Source: Folioceros fuciformis (Eukaryota; Anthocerotophyta; Anthocerotopsida; Anthocerotales). From it: a DNA stretch of 64,000 nt. Location of the stretch: positions 143,818 through 207,817 of the forward strand of contig JBNGIO010006274.1 in NCBI GenBank assembly GCA_049999805.1. The letters are read 5' to 3'. Shown here one piece after another: positions 34,551 to 48,200 of this stretch (position 1 is its first letter; every line of letters begins with the position of its first letter). Under the pieces are notes generated by a model. It was not told the DNA's origin and did not search any database. It saw nothing but the letters and a program-made list of their open reading frames with translations. The translations under genes were made by a program, and so were the position numbers.

Positions 34551-34665
34551 AGCCCTTTTCTTAACAGCTTGGCCTCCGACCATTAAAAGAAAAGGAGTAG
34601 CGCCTTTTTTCTTGACAACTTGGCCTCTGACCATTAGAAGAAAAAGAGTAACGACGCTGGTTTGA
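34551..34665. repeat. two tandem copies of a ~58-bp unit
   Basis: Both copies contain 'cttgacaacttggcctctgaccattaraagaaaa-gagta' with a few changes (first copy about 34556-34605, second about 34612-34660). Confidence 0.65.
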
Positions 34666-35196
34666 GTGCCATGCAAAAAATCTCCATCCATACGCATGTT
34701 TAGTAGAGCTGCTTACTAATACAAAGAGCATGATAAGCATGCAGCCCTTGGAGTGATCCGATGGCATGCTCAAGAGGTTTGGATGGAGGCCGGCAAGTGG
34801 TTGCAATACCTCTTCCCAGCCACCAATGTTGTCGTTACAAAACAGATAACTCTCTTTGGTAGTAGGGAGTCCTCTTGCAAGCTGCTATTTCGGTGCTAAT
34901 TATGGGCCTATTGTGGAGCTCTTGGCTCTTGGGCTTATGGATCAACTAGGCAGCAATGGTTTGAGGGAGAAAGACCTATGGTCAATTAGGATTTGCGAGC
35001 ATATTTTGATTGCTGTAGAGGGGATAAAGACAACGTTCTTGAGCAAGTTCAAGTGCCAGGATTGGAGATGGGAAAGCTTCTCTCCTCTCGGGAGGGGGAT
35101 GATGTCGAACCTCTCGTGTCATGGCAGAGGGTAATGTCTTTCTGTCGTCTTCAACATTAGAGTAGAGGCTCCTACATTATGAGCAGCTCTGTATGC

Positions 35197-35368
35197 AGCC
35201 TTAGAGGCACATTAAGGGAGTAAGCTTTAGAGGCACATTAAGCGAGTAAGCTTTAGAGGCACATTCATGCCTTAGAGGCACATTAAGCGAGTAAGCTTTA
35301 GAGGCACATTCATGCCTTAGAGGCACATTCGCCTTAGACGCATGTTCAAGCCTTAGAGGCACATTTAG
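35197..35368. repeat. minisatellite of 'ttagaggcacatt' units
   Basis: The core 'ttagaggcacatt' occurs eight or more times. Copies are separated by either 'aagcgagtaagct' or 'catgcc', which gives a higher-order alternation of two spacer types. One copy is mutated to 'ttagacgcatgtt'. Confidence 0.85.
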
Positions 35369-35542
35369 GTTAGCGGTGGACTCTAAGCGGGGCTACTCTC
35401 GTTACTCCTCGATCTAAGGGTGGCGACCCTTCCTTGCTCTAAGGGGGTACCTTTCGTTGCTCGCCGGTTATCCCTATAAACATCACAAGCTGTCATAATC
35501 CGAATTTTTCCCACGGAAAAAAAAACAGGACGGCAAGACAAG

Positions 35543-35638
35543 CTAAACGTGGACGGCAAGACGCGGGGCTTTCTGCTGTCCCTAAACGTGGAGGGCAAGA
35601 CGCGCGGCTTTCTGCTGTCCCTAAACGTGGACGGCAAA
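35543..35638. repeat. 39-bp tandem repeat, 2.5 copies
   Basis: Copies start at 35543, 35582 and 35621 (the last partial). The first two differ at two positions. The unit starts 'ctaaacgtggacggcaag' and equals 13 codons, so it stays open in frame on both strands. Confidence 0.85.
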
Positions 35639-36252
35639 ATTTCTGGCAATCCATGTCTCATGTCTTGGCCCTGGAGGGCCCTGTGGACACACGTGCCGAC
35701 ATTAATGGCCATCGGGTATCCATTTGCAAGCGAAGAGATTGTAACCAAGCTGCACACAAGGCGTGCAAACTCTCGGCTCCTTATGGTATGGACATGTTCC
35801 CATGTAGCTTTGTATAACGGAATGTAAGTAGTGCTTAATAGAAATGCCACTACACTCTACCGACAAAACATGCCATTGCAATTACCCTCATCCACTTATA
35901 ATATGTACGAATGGCTCCTAGTCCTGTAAACCGCCAGCCCCATCTCATGGAGGGTTTGGCCTCCACAAAAATTCTAAGTCTCTCGCCTCAAATGTACAGC
36001 CCGCCAGTACCTCCGGCCAGACCAGTTGCTTTACACTGTAGAGCTCTCGACACAAACTACACAACCTACACACTTATGGTACAATTTGAGATGCATCCTG
36101 CCTGCTCTGGCCTGGACGCTTATGCTGAGACCCCAAATCAGCTTCAAAACTGCCTTGCTGTAATGGTACACCTGATAATTAATGCGCGGGCATCCCGGAT
36201 TCAATCTTAGCCAAAACTTCCCACCCTCCAAGCTTACCCAATTGAGTCCTCG

Positions 36253-39200
36253 CTACTGCAAGGTGCTTAAGAGCTCGCGAGCACTGCTTAAAGTCCAATC
36301 CGCAGTATTTGTCCGTTGCAAGTATCCATTCGACAAATCCTCATTCGAAATAGGAGGCACCGATAGAGGACCAGGCGAATTTGCCATCAGCTCCTCGTTT
36401 AGCCAATCAACAGCTCGTTTCCAGTCCACTCTGCGACCAAGAAGATACTGTCGAGCAGCAGGGCAACTACCTACCAGCTTCACAACAAATTTCACTAATG
36501 CATACCGCTTGTGAGGATTCACGGCCTGCATCATCCATCACAAATTCACTGCATATAGTCAAAACAAGTGGATAAGAAAGGATGGCCACCAACATCTAAC
36601 TTCATATGAGCAGGCTCTGGAAAGTGACATACTTTACCTTCACTACAATAAGATCTATAACCCCTTGGGGGAAATCATGAAATCCAAGGAGCATTATTTC
36701 TTGCCTCACCTGTGCAGACAGCAAAACTTTAGCTCTAGAAACTACTCTGGCATAATCGCTGTCAATTCTACGTCAAGAGCACATTTCAGCACTCACTGTT
36801 TGCAACGAGTCTTTTAATTGCAATAACCGCAATATCAGAGACAGCAGATGACTGACTTCAGTAGTTCCAGCCCTATGGAGCACTTCTAGGATATCCTGAA
36901 GAATTGTCTACAAAAACAGTACAACAGAGATTGTTAGTCACAGAGGACTGGAAAGGTGGAACCTCTACAGTAGGCCGGGCAACATTGCCGGCATCTGTGG
37001 AGCAGGCAAATCAACGGCAAGGAAAATCTTCACGGAACAGAAAATCAGATAGGGCAGTTACCAGACACTCACCACACTAAATGTTTCATTTTGCCAGCAA
37101 CAGAACTCAAGCAACCGGAGTACATCCTCTTGCTCACAGCATGATTCTATCTGCAGGTAGGTACAATTTATTTACGAGGGTAACGAGAGGTGTGCCGTTT
37201 TTCTACCCAACAGACTTGCCAACAATACCAAGGGCCTTAGCCGCATAATGTGAGATGCCAGAACTCACCAGTACGTTTATGTAAGGATGATTCTTGAAGA
37301 TGACTTCTACTGCATCAGATGGCAATGGTAGAACGGGAGCCAGCTGAAGAGGACTGGGTGGACCGACTACCTTGCTCTCCAGTTCATCCGCGCCATCACA
37401 GATCATATTCTCTTTGTCTGGATCAAAATTCTCTACAATATTAAAAGAAAGCACAAGCTTTTCCAACTGAGTGTAGAGGCCTGTCACAACACTAGCACTT
37501 TGAGGACAAAGGTGTTTGGCAAGGTTCATAGAACTAACCACACATCTTTGAGACATCACAGCTCCTTACTAGCAAAGAAACTGTTGAGTGGAGACACGAA
37601 AGATCCACTTTCAAAGCAGAATAGTTGACTTTACTCGCAAATCCTGCCTGCGAAATACATGGACACATCGGGAGACGCCTTAATCGAAGCTACTAAACTG
37701 AACAAGCCATCTCTAGAACCGATCTCCGATTACAATTAGACCTCACCAGGTGGCTGACAACGCATTTCTGAAGGAGATGTTGCCGCTGTGAAGTTCCAAT
37801 CTTGGCATATTCCAGAACTACTCCAAAGTACTGTGACAACACAGGCAACAGAAGTTGATACCAACTGTCAGCCTCGGAGACCCATACGTCCAAAATCAAG
37901 GGATGAGCCAGTGACAACAGTTATCTGGCGATGGATTACATGGAGTTGGGCCCGTAGATGTCAGACTAACCTGTGCTAGGTAGCATTTTGGGACTATTGC
38001 ATCCCTCAGAAGTGATAACAACACCTCTATAAGTGCATCTACGAAGAGAGCATCTGCTTGCCGACCATTGCCATCTCTCAAGTAAGAACTTCCTCGTAAG
38101 AACGAGACTGCACACTGCATAGCCCGCACAAGCATTGCTGCGAACGACTGCATCAACCACATGCCCTCTGATGTGTCAGTACATGAACTACTGTAAACCC
38201 AACCCCCCATTCCACATTCTGCTATTGAATGTACCTGTCGAATCTCATCTACAGGACACTTCAGGAGGTACTGATGTAACCAGTATGGTCTGTCCACTAG
38301 TGCCAAAACAAAATATCTACAGGCATGGATGTTGGCCTCAAGAAGCCTCCACATAGTACTCTGCACACATCGCAGAAGACATCAGTTACAACCTCTAAAC
38401 CAAAGAGACCTTTAACCACACATTTCCATTCCTTGATCACCTTCCACTGTGGTAAGTCTTCACGCAGGCTCGAGTGAGTTCTTAGGTACACTCGCAGCAA
38501 AAACTCAGTGGCAAGTTGTGTTGTTAATCTGGCATATTCGTTAATCTGTACATCAGGTAGCAGACCATCTACTCGTCGCCCAGTAGTCTCCCCCATTCCT
38601 CGAGCACACTTCAAATTATCCTCCACCGTAGCTTGTGATTTTCGAAATAGCCTGCACTAGAATCCCCACAATTCAGTCTTCTACATTAACTGGCTACCTC
38701 AGTGACGTAGAATACAGATACCAGAGCCACAAAAACCCAGTTTCTGACTTTTCAGAAAGTCAGCAGAACAGTATGTGGAAGCCATGCCATTTTCCATCAT
38801 CTCAACATCATCCAGACAGCATAATCACCTTTCATCAAGTATGCCAATTTCGACCTCCACCAGTGTATGCAGAAATCGAAAGTAGTCCTTGTCTAGTAGA
38901 TGATTTTCATGCACAAACCTGGTAATCAAACTACGAGTGAGTAACTCTCCAGAATCAGAAGGCACATGATAGAACCAGACAACCACTGGGACATCAATAT
39001 TAAGGATATAATCCACATTTCAGACAGTAAAAGGATAGACCTTAAATTTTCTTCCCAAACACTTCTGTGAATGGAAGCTGGCATCTGCACAGATGTCAAC
39101 CTGCACAGAGAAATACGTGGACGTTGTTCCCCTCTGAAAAAAGGAAGAAAAAGGCTTAGTTAGCCTGAAACACTTTCCACAAAACTTACGTCAACGGTGG

Positions 39201-42200
39201 TCGTTCTGAAGCTCCAGTCTCCTTCATTGATTCATCTCCATCATCCTCTTCTGATAAGAACCAAAGATATCAATTGGCTGGAAATAACGATGTAAATACA
39301 CTTAAGATGGAAGAACTTCGACGATGAACTAACCTTTACACTTCGAAGTTGCTGTCCCTGCTGGCGAGTCTATGGAATTTCCCTGCTACAATAACAAAAC
39401 ACCCCATCACCATGCTGCTGAGCAGCACAGCAAAAGAAAGCTTCACAAAGAAAAACGCTAAAACACAGGAATGTGCAAGAAAATACCCCAGAATGACACC
39501 TTTCATACAGCAACATATATGCACTGTTAGGACGATCGAACTCCTACAGACAATGAGCAAATGTTATTGATAACAAAATCGTCAAATCCTAGGAGCAAAG
39601 GAAAACGGCGAGATCGAAGTTTGACTTGCAACCCTACAGTTCCCAGCTTACCTGAGGCGCGGTTGTCTTCAAGAAGTTATCGTAAACATCAACCATATAC
39701 TTCCCTCCAAAACAATCCTTCTCTAGATCGTTGATATTGTATGGCTCTACACGCTTATCATCAAACGCTATCCACCTGTAATAACATTCAGCTTCATTTA
39801 GCATCCTTCAACTGGATTGCTCTGCAAAATCACATCCACTTGACTCAAAAAGCTCACTCTCCATTCAGGAAACAGTTTGACTCCATAACAACTCTCAATT
39901 GTCATCACAAAAACATTTTAAAATCATAGCACAACACTAGTAGAAAGTCAAGGGGTTGATTAGAAAATCTCAACAATCAGTTGACCCATCATAGAGGAAG
40001 AATCGTACCGGCCACTTTGATCACCAGCAGCATTAAGGGGACAATCTCCAGGCCTTTCCTTGATATAAGAATAATAATGCCCAGCAAAAGCCGTTCCTGA
40101 ATGGACTACTACACCAACCAACTCATAGTTGTAATAGGAATCTGGTTTGGGTGCCGCATGGGTCACACTAACCTGCTTTACACAACCCTCTTGTGTGATG
40201 CTGCCTTCTGCACAGCTATTACCGTTTTCATTGCATTGGCTACCTGTGACATGGTTCTGAACATCACGTGAAGCCAGCCCCTCCACAGTAAAAGGTTTCA
40301 TGTCCAGATGGACAGGGAACTCAAAACGGTCCTTCAATTTGAGCCTTTGCATGCTCTCATAATCAAAATCAAATCGCTTCAAGTGTACAACCAGTGTGTG
40401 AGGGAGCAACTTTACGCACACCCTTTTCAAAGCGTCTACCTTCACCCCACATTCCTCGCAATAATAGGCATTGTCTGCTTCAAGCAGATCCCCACGTACA
40501 AAAGATTCCAGTGACTCAAGAAGATCCCTTTTATTCTTGACATCAACACTTATTGCTGCAAAAGGCTCCTGTCGCTCACTCTTGTGTGGACACCCACGAC
40601 AGATAACCTGCAGAACACGACTAGCAGCCATCAGCCCAGCTTCAAGTGACGAGAGACGTGATCCAGAATGAGGATATGATGCAAACCTGCTGTACAAACA
40701 CTCCGCCGAAAATTTTTGTCAGAGTGGTCTCTTGTTGTGTAGCCTTCAGAGTCTCATCCACAGTATCATACAAGCGATTAAAAAACTCAAACGCATCCTG
40801 GTGCTCTCTCAAGTTTATTGGCAAGCCATCGTAGTCCCTATAGGCACACCAGAACCCTTGGGGAGTATAATGATCTAGGTTACTCCCTAGAAGAGCCCCA
40901 AACATAGCTTGCAACTGAAAAAACACTGAATCTGGCTTTTCACTGTCATCGCACTCACTACAAGCAAGAACAGTCCGTCGCACTTCCGGCTGCATATAAA
41001 GCTGCTGGAACACCGAGTTCATATAACAGGTTGCTCCGGCATTTTTTAGGCCAACATAGCCCCCAACTGCCTTTCGCCCATAAGAAGGAATATGTTCCCA
41101 CTCTGGAATCTCTGACGAGAAGTGTATTTTTACCAAAAGGTCTACTACTTCTCGAAGATTGTCCAGAGAATGTGTTGCCAAGAAAATCAATAGTTGGAAA
41201 GCTTTATCTCTGCTCCGTCTGGTACTGCACTTGGACTGGAACATGGAATCATCTTGTGGACTCCCACCATTGCCATCAAAGTGCATTGCCCCACTGACAG
41301 CCTCGAGATCTTCACTTTTGCCCCACAGGAGGGCAGATTCACGGAAAAGAAAATAACGAATAATCTAGGGCATGCAAAGCAATGGTTAGTACCAAATACC
41401 CTTGTACATGCAAAACAGTGGATAAAAGACAGTTACTTATCACGAACACATCACAGCCTCAGAAGCGGGAGAACTGACCTCGTGCACAAGACCTCCTTGT
41501 AAAGCTCTTGTAGAGCTAACACGTCGATTGTCCAAGACCTCCACAAGTATCTTGATTAATGTCAGGTGCCCCTCAAGCAACTGCCAAGCAATATCAATAT
41601 TGATCAGTCCCAAACGCCTAACCCAAGAGTCAGTACAACCGCTAAAGTGGGCTACATCAATGCACATGAGAGATGTATATGCAAACCCTGTCATCCTCAT
41701 CAATTGCCACTGGAGCAGACTTCAACCATGTGAGCTCTTCAACCAGCTGATTCTCAGCCATTTCGGTGTCCTCAGCTCCTTTCAGCCTGGATAGCAGTTG
41801 CCCAAGCAGCTCCCAGTACTGCAACAAACGCAATCTGAGGATCAATAGGAGTAATGGACTACAACCACAATCCCGGGCCTCCCCTGAAAACAGTACAGAT
41901 CAAACCATTACAGCATGGTCATTACATGCAGACAGCGCCTGGGCTGCTTGTTGGCTTCTCCTTTCGCTCCTATAAGAGCTGCCAATATGTATTGGTGAGC
42001 AACAGGCTGCTTATCCGAATTATCTGTTGATATTTTACTGGAAATTCACCAACCAGCAATGTAAGCATCTGGCAGAGATAACAAAAACTTCACACACAGC
42101 ACTGACAGGTGATCTTAAGTCAACACACCACTAAAACCCACCTTAAGTCCAAGAAGGTTACCGCTGAACGGAGGCGGACGCGCTCATTTGGGGGGTACAA

Positions 42201-45200
42201 GACCATGTCCTGCACACGTACACACATTGTGATGCTGCATAAACCCATGATCACCTACGGTGGCCATCTACAAGCTAGACATATTCCATTGCATTGACAA
42301 GACATTTGATCAAAACTCCTCCCGCAGTTCTCTGACTTTCTATACCACTTGTTACAGCTTGGACAACCTTCAAGCACATATGTCATGCAGTATGATAAAC
42401 GACCTGACCTAAAACAAATCAACACTTTCAGCTAGGCTGTCCAGACGTTACCACAATAAATCGTCCAGTCTCAGATGAGGAGAAAAAAGGAGCGAGCAAT
42501 TCCCTGTGCATCAATAAGCATGAAACCTGATACACAAAGATAAGTCTTAGAAAGCAAGCATATAGTTCACAGGCTACCCAGGAGAAAAAGAGAGTCGATG
42601 AGAACTTTTGGTTGTGCCAACCTACCAGCAGACTCAGTGCCTCAGTGCAGAGATATTCATCTTCTGAATCCAGTTCAGTCCCCTCAACCTGAGCTGGTGT
42701 TTTCTTCTGCAACCACCGTAAGAGGTTGAGGACTTAAATCAAAGAACTCCTTTCATCCAACTTCACCACAAATATGTATGTACAGTTTGTGTACCCAGTC
42801 TGCTCTCCTCTCCAATTTCCTTAAACTTGCAGAGAATGACAGAGAGCTGCCCATAGCCGATATATGGCCAAGGCCTGCTGACCATGTCAATCGCTTCAGG
42901 GCTTGAACCACTGCGCTCATGTCCACAATCTCAAGCACACCATCCAGATTCTGACAAAAGGCTAGAAGTCAGGGCCAATATATATGTAAACAACAAATGA
43001 GATCAATAGACTTCAAAGCTTGAAACCTAGAGTCTTCAGAACTACCTTAGACCCATTTGATTTGCCATCTTCGGCCTGCTTACTGCTAATGCCAATCATG
43101 CAGCCAGCTTCTTCTTCTGAGACCTCTCCGTCATCTGTGACAACACTCCCATCCGCCCTAAATCACCCAAACAAAATTGAACAGTCTGCAAGCACTTAGA
43201 AAATCGATTTTGTCCAATGATGCTTAAGATATCGAATGATGTAACACTCCCATATACCTGGTGACATCTGGCGGAGACACATCAAATATCTCTTCACCAT
43301 GTTTGTTCAAAAGCTGCAGCCAAAAGGTGTGATGGTTAGGAATGTTGAACCCGCAGGTGATCATCAACTGATTTGCTGTGATGCGGTAGCACCCGCACAC
43401 CCCTCAGCAAAGGCTGATCCTTATTTACTGTTGGCGAGTCAAATTGCAAGCTTCAAAACATCGAGGAGATAACTACTCAAACCTTTTTCACCACCAAACT
43501 GCCTCACAGAGGAAGTGTATTTTAAGGACACTGCTAACCCAGGCCCTTGACCACAAAACTGGACATCAAGCGAGGCCTCACCAAGTATTTCAGAATCCTC
43601 AACCCACTTGCATAACAACCACGACGTGTTCGCTCGTCAATTCCTTCTGGCAGTGCCCCTGATTCAAACACAGCCAGCAAATGCCTGTACACATGAACAC
43701 AGGGCAGTCATGGCTTTGCAGGGAATCCGCTTCCAAGACATGGTGAAAAACTTGGAGGTAGTCGAGAGCTTACTGAAATCCACCAAATCGAAGAAAATCC
43801 AAACGGAACCGACTCGTATGTGTCTCTTGTATCCTGTTCACAGGCATGAGAATGCCATCGAGAACCTACAAATCCGACCCAGCTTAGACTTCAAGGCAGT
43901 AGCAGAGGATTCTAATACAACTGGTGGCACAACCTAATAACCACAATCCCAGCCTTACATCACTCCAGAAAGTAGGACCTACAACTGCTGAACTTGCAAA
44001 CAACGGTTGCACCTACATCTTGTACGGCAAGGCACAAATAACACCTGCACATCAGACACACATGTGAACATGTCACAGTTTTTACCTGCAAGGTATAAAG
44101 AAGTCGAGATCGAGCCCCGAAATGAGCAGACAACTGCTTCCTAGCAATTTCTGGACTCTTTTTATGCAAATTCTGCAGACAAAAAAAAATGACAAGATTT
44201 AGGGGGGGAATTTTGAGTGCTCTTGTGCGATTCTCGTGAGAGGAGAGGAATACTACCTCAAAATCTGCCAACAATGCTGGATGAGTTGGAAGCAAAGACA
44301 GTAACAAATTCGCGCCCTTTAAACATACAAACAGTGCCAAGAAAAACGAATCACAGAAACGATTAACAATTCAGATGTCTAAGTCCTTCCTCCAGAGACA
44401 TCCACAAAGAGAAGCTGTAAAAGCAAGAAAGGCATGGCCCAACAAACCACTTCTTACAACTACCACAATCTGCACAAAACAGATGTTCTAAAACTTTAAA
44501 AAAGGGTAGAGGAGCAGTAATCTCAAGCTCCCCATGCACTGAAGAAATACCTCTCGGACCCTGCTGTTGCTGGCATCAGCTAACTGGAACAATATATCAT
44601 AGATCTGCAGGGAGTCCATCGGATAGTCATGAAACAATTATTGATACCAGAATCAGGATGATACTACAAAGTTTCAACTTGCGTTGGACTTTCGGTTCAC
44701 TAGGTGGAATGAAAAAACATTGAACCTTCAACCTGTTCACTAACCTCAATCTTTTTAGATATAAGCACCCCGGGCAGCTCTTGTTCATCCATGGCTTCAA
44801 CCGCCCGTTCAACAATATTCACCTAACAGAGACAGTAATATCACTTCCATTACACTAACATGGTGTATGACCGAGTGCTATCAGAACTTGATTTACCATC
44901 ATAAGCATCAATGAGTTCAATTGTCTAGCCAAGCATATGGGGACATACAGCTGCTGAAATTGGGTACCCATCAACTAAACCACACTGTTGCAAAACCTTC
45001 ACAGTGCCAATGCGGAATCAAGATCAGGATCAAAGATTAACGTAACTCCACGTCCGCCTTGAAAGCCAAATCGCTCTAGAGAAAAGATAGACAATGCACC
45101 CACACACCTGCGCGTCCTCAACAAGTTCCTTGTTAAGGCAAGTAAGACGGACACGCTGAGAAGGACACTCCAATCGCTTTGCCACCTGTGAGGGTTCAGA

Positions 45201-48200
45201 TGACAGCGTGAACAGGAGCTGTATTAAAGGCTCCATACGTGAAGTACACCACCTATACCCCCTAAGCTGCTACAGCGGAGCTCTATTTCCCAGTCTCCTA
45301 CCAGACTCAAAGGTGTCCAGGACAATTAAGAGATAATCTGCTGTACCTTGGCGCGAAGAGAACCCAAATACTCGTTTGCATGAACCCACAAATCAAACCT
45401 GGTGGGGGTGCCCTGCTTACTGGCAGTAGTTATCTGGGAATATAAAGAACAAACATAAAGAAGAATGGTTAATCGTTAAAGAACGTGGAGAGGTGGGCAT
45501 TGAAACTGACCAACCCACTAGATGAAGTCTGCCAAATCTGTTGCCTCAGAAAGCAACTGAACTCATGCAGAGATTCTCAAAGATTTGAACAAAAATGGGG
45601 AAAAGGATTGAGCCGTACTCCCAGCAAAAGAGGCCTCCCCTGGAAAGAAGCACCATGAGCTGGCATCTTTCGGGGGCACCTTCCTTCACACCGAAGAATA
45701 AAAAGCTGCCATGCAATCGTATCAGCTCACCAGTAAAGAAGTTTTCACAATAAGCTACGACTCATGGCACCTAGCCCCTCAGAAACCATAAACTGAAGTG
45801 AAGAGATGCACGCAACCAAGAAAGGAGTGACAAAATCTGATTCCCAATATGTACAAGAACACTTACTCTCAGCAACCGAAGGCAGCGCTCCACTTGATGG
45901 ACCTCTCCAACTGCGACATCCAAACTTGCTAATAAATGGTCGTTACTACCTCCTTTGTTGGGGTCTACAAAAGGCCTCTCTTCACCATTGTCCACCTTCA
46001 CCCCGCCATTTAAAATCCCCTCTGCCATGCTGCAACTTGCCAAAATACTGCTCTCTGCTGACTCCACCTGGTTCTTAACCCCGTCATTTCGAAGTGCTGA
46101 GATGAGGTGCCGCATGCACTCATCGATGAAACTCTGACGAATGGCCACCACTTCTTGTTGCAGAGACTCAGAAAGCCAGGTATGTACATCTCGCAGCATA
46201 ATGATGCTCTGATCCACAATCACGTCAACAGAAGAACAAAGGGCTACATCCCACAGATAAGGGAGGCCCACAAGATCAAGATCCTCTGTAATGTAGTTAT
46301 CATCGCCACGTAGCTGCTTCAGTTTCTTCTCATTCACGTTCACCCAAAGAAATAACCCAGTAAAGCACCTGCAATAGCACAAATGCCTTTCATGTTACTC
46401 AAATGTCTCGTTGTACAGCAATGCATAGGGCTCTGCACTCCTGTCCTACATAAGCCCTGCAACCCAAACTGCAATACACTCACCGATATGCCGTAGGAGT
46501 CAAAGAAGCTGGGTGGATTGACGTGATTTTCTCTGTCAGAACACTTGCTCGGGCTTCAGGTGAAATCACTTCAAGCGCGTCAGAAAGCCACTTCATGAAC
46601 ATTTCTTCGTCTAACTTCCCAGCTGGAGATTCCACCAAGCAGTTCCACACTCTCTCTGTCAGCTCCCATGGAAGACTTGCTCCAGCAGACTGGTTCGGAA
46701 AGATTTGCAATTAATGTCAGAAATAGCAGGCATGCAAGTTGGAACTGCAGTGCTTAAGACATTTTTTCAATGTAATCAGCACCCTACAGACAACCACGAG
46801 CCTAAAAGGCTGAGGGAACAATGCGTCACCTGCAAAGAGAAGAGAAGAAAATCAAGGCGCTCTTGAACGTGCTCCTTGTGGCTGTATTGTTTATCCCTTT
46901 CAGACGATTTTGAACCATTCGCAGTGCCTGAGGGTGCTGAGCAAGCACGAGCCATGTACACCTCAAGGCTGCTCACGACCTGGATATACCAGTTTGCATT
47001 CCGAACACAATCACAGATTACATCACAGTTGGCGTGAAGTTAGCATCACAGCAGAAAATCCTCAACCTGGATGTAAGGACAGGAGTTTATCACACACCGT
47101 TTGAGTGAGGGCCTCATTTTTAATGAGTTCTTGCAGCCGCATTTGTCGAGAAACTTCACCCTGCATGTTCCAGGACCCAAAATTCCATAATTTTGCTCTC
47201 ATAAGCTACATAGTTCCTTGCCAAGATCATACATACAATCCATCCAAGTCTGTCTTGCGACTCTATCAGGAATTCACTTCACACTCAATCAGGTTGTTGG
47301 CTCCAGGTGCTCCAAATAGGTGCATATCCATGTAAATCTTTAAAGGGGCAAAAGGACACCTATTTGATAGGGGAAGGCAGGTCATGAGCGCACAACACTT
47401 GCAAATTTAAATGTAGTACAAACAAACCTGTAACGGCAAACTTCAAGAAAAAAGTTCTAACAGATAGAAACTATGTACGCAGCAGACCACAGTCATAGAG
47501 GCGTCATCCTGAGGGACGTACAGTACAGATTACCGTATAGAATGGCTTTTCATTGTCCAACAATATTATTTCTCTAAGTAGTCGCAAGGATGGTATAACG
47601 GATTCGCCATTCTCTATGTTCTTCAGACACCGAGAAATGTAAACCTGGCCAACGCATTTGACGCACAATGAGCACAATGGGACAGCGGCAGTCAAAGGGC
47701 AGCAAACTGCAACCCAAGAAAACTAATACGTCAGAAACATGGATCTATTCTGGAGCCTCCTAAACCTCAAGCATGCAGCAGAGCCAATGCAGCAATAGCT
47801 CTACTTGGAAGTCCATACATCTTTGCTGGCGCAACTGACTGAGTCATAGTGACCAAGAATTTCAGTTAAGGCTCCTGATTCCAAAATCTCTGCAGGCGCT
47901 TCGCCTGAGTGCATCATGTTCCATAGAAGTTCAAGCAATCTGACACAACAAAGAGAACAATGCTATAAGACTGGCCAAACCCCTGTTGACGAGCTAATGC
48001 ACAGAAATCCGCCGCAATCATGTACTTCTCGTTTCAAATACTCATAAGGTATCTAAGAGGGTAGGAAAATTCAAAACTACAAAATGATAATACCTTGAAG
48101 CCATGACGCCTTTGGTGTCACTTCGCGCTAACTTCTTCACAAGCGAAAGAATCTTCACAATATCAGCAGCTGGACGGCCCTGACAACACCACAGAATGCC

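Larger units (their letters stand above)
34134..36252. other. intergenic with minisatellites, no confirmed gene
   Basis: No domain-bearing frame was found. The interval holds a short telomere-like 'gggtttagggtttaggg' just after nicastrin (about 34170-34186), a hairpin, and three minisatellites listed separately. Frames of 90-155 codons at 35383-35850 exist on both strands because of the 39-bp repeat and are not called as genes. Confidence 0.55.

Noticed and set aside
35197-35368. CRISPR-like look of regularly spaced repeats
   Set aside because: The spacers are only two recurring short sequences, not unique ones, and the genome is clearly eukaryotic. It is a minisatellite.
35383-35850. 155-codon minus-strand and 92-codon plus-strand frames over the 39-bp repeat
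   Set aside because: Open frames on both strands are a by-product of a repeat whose length is a multiple of three.
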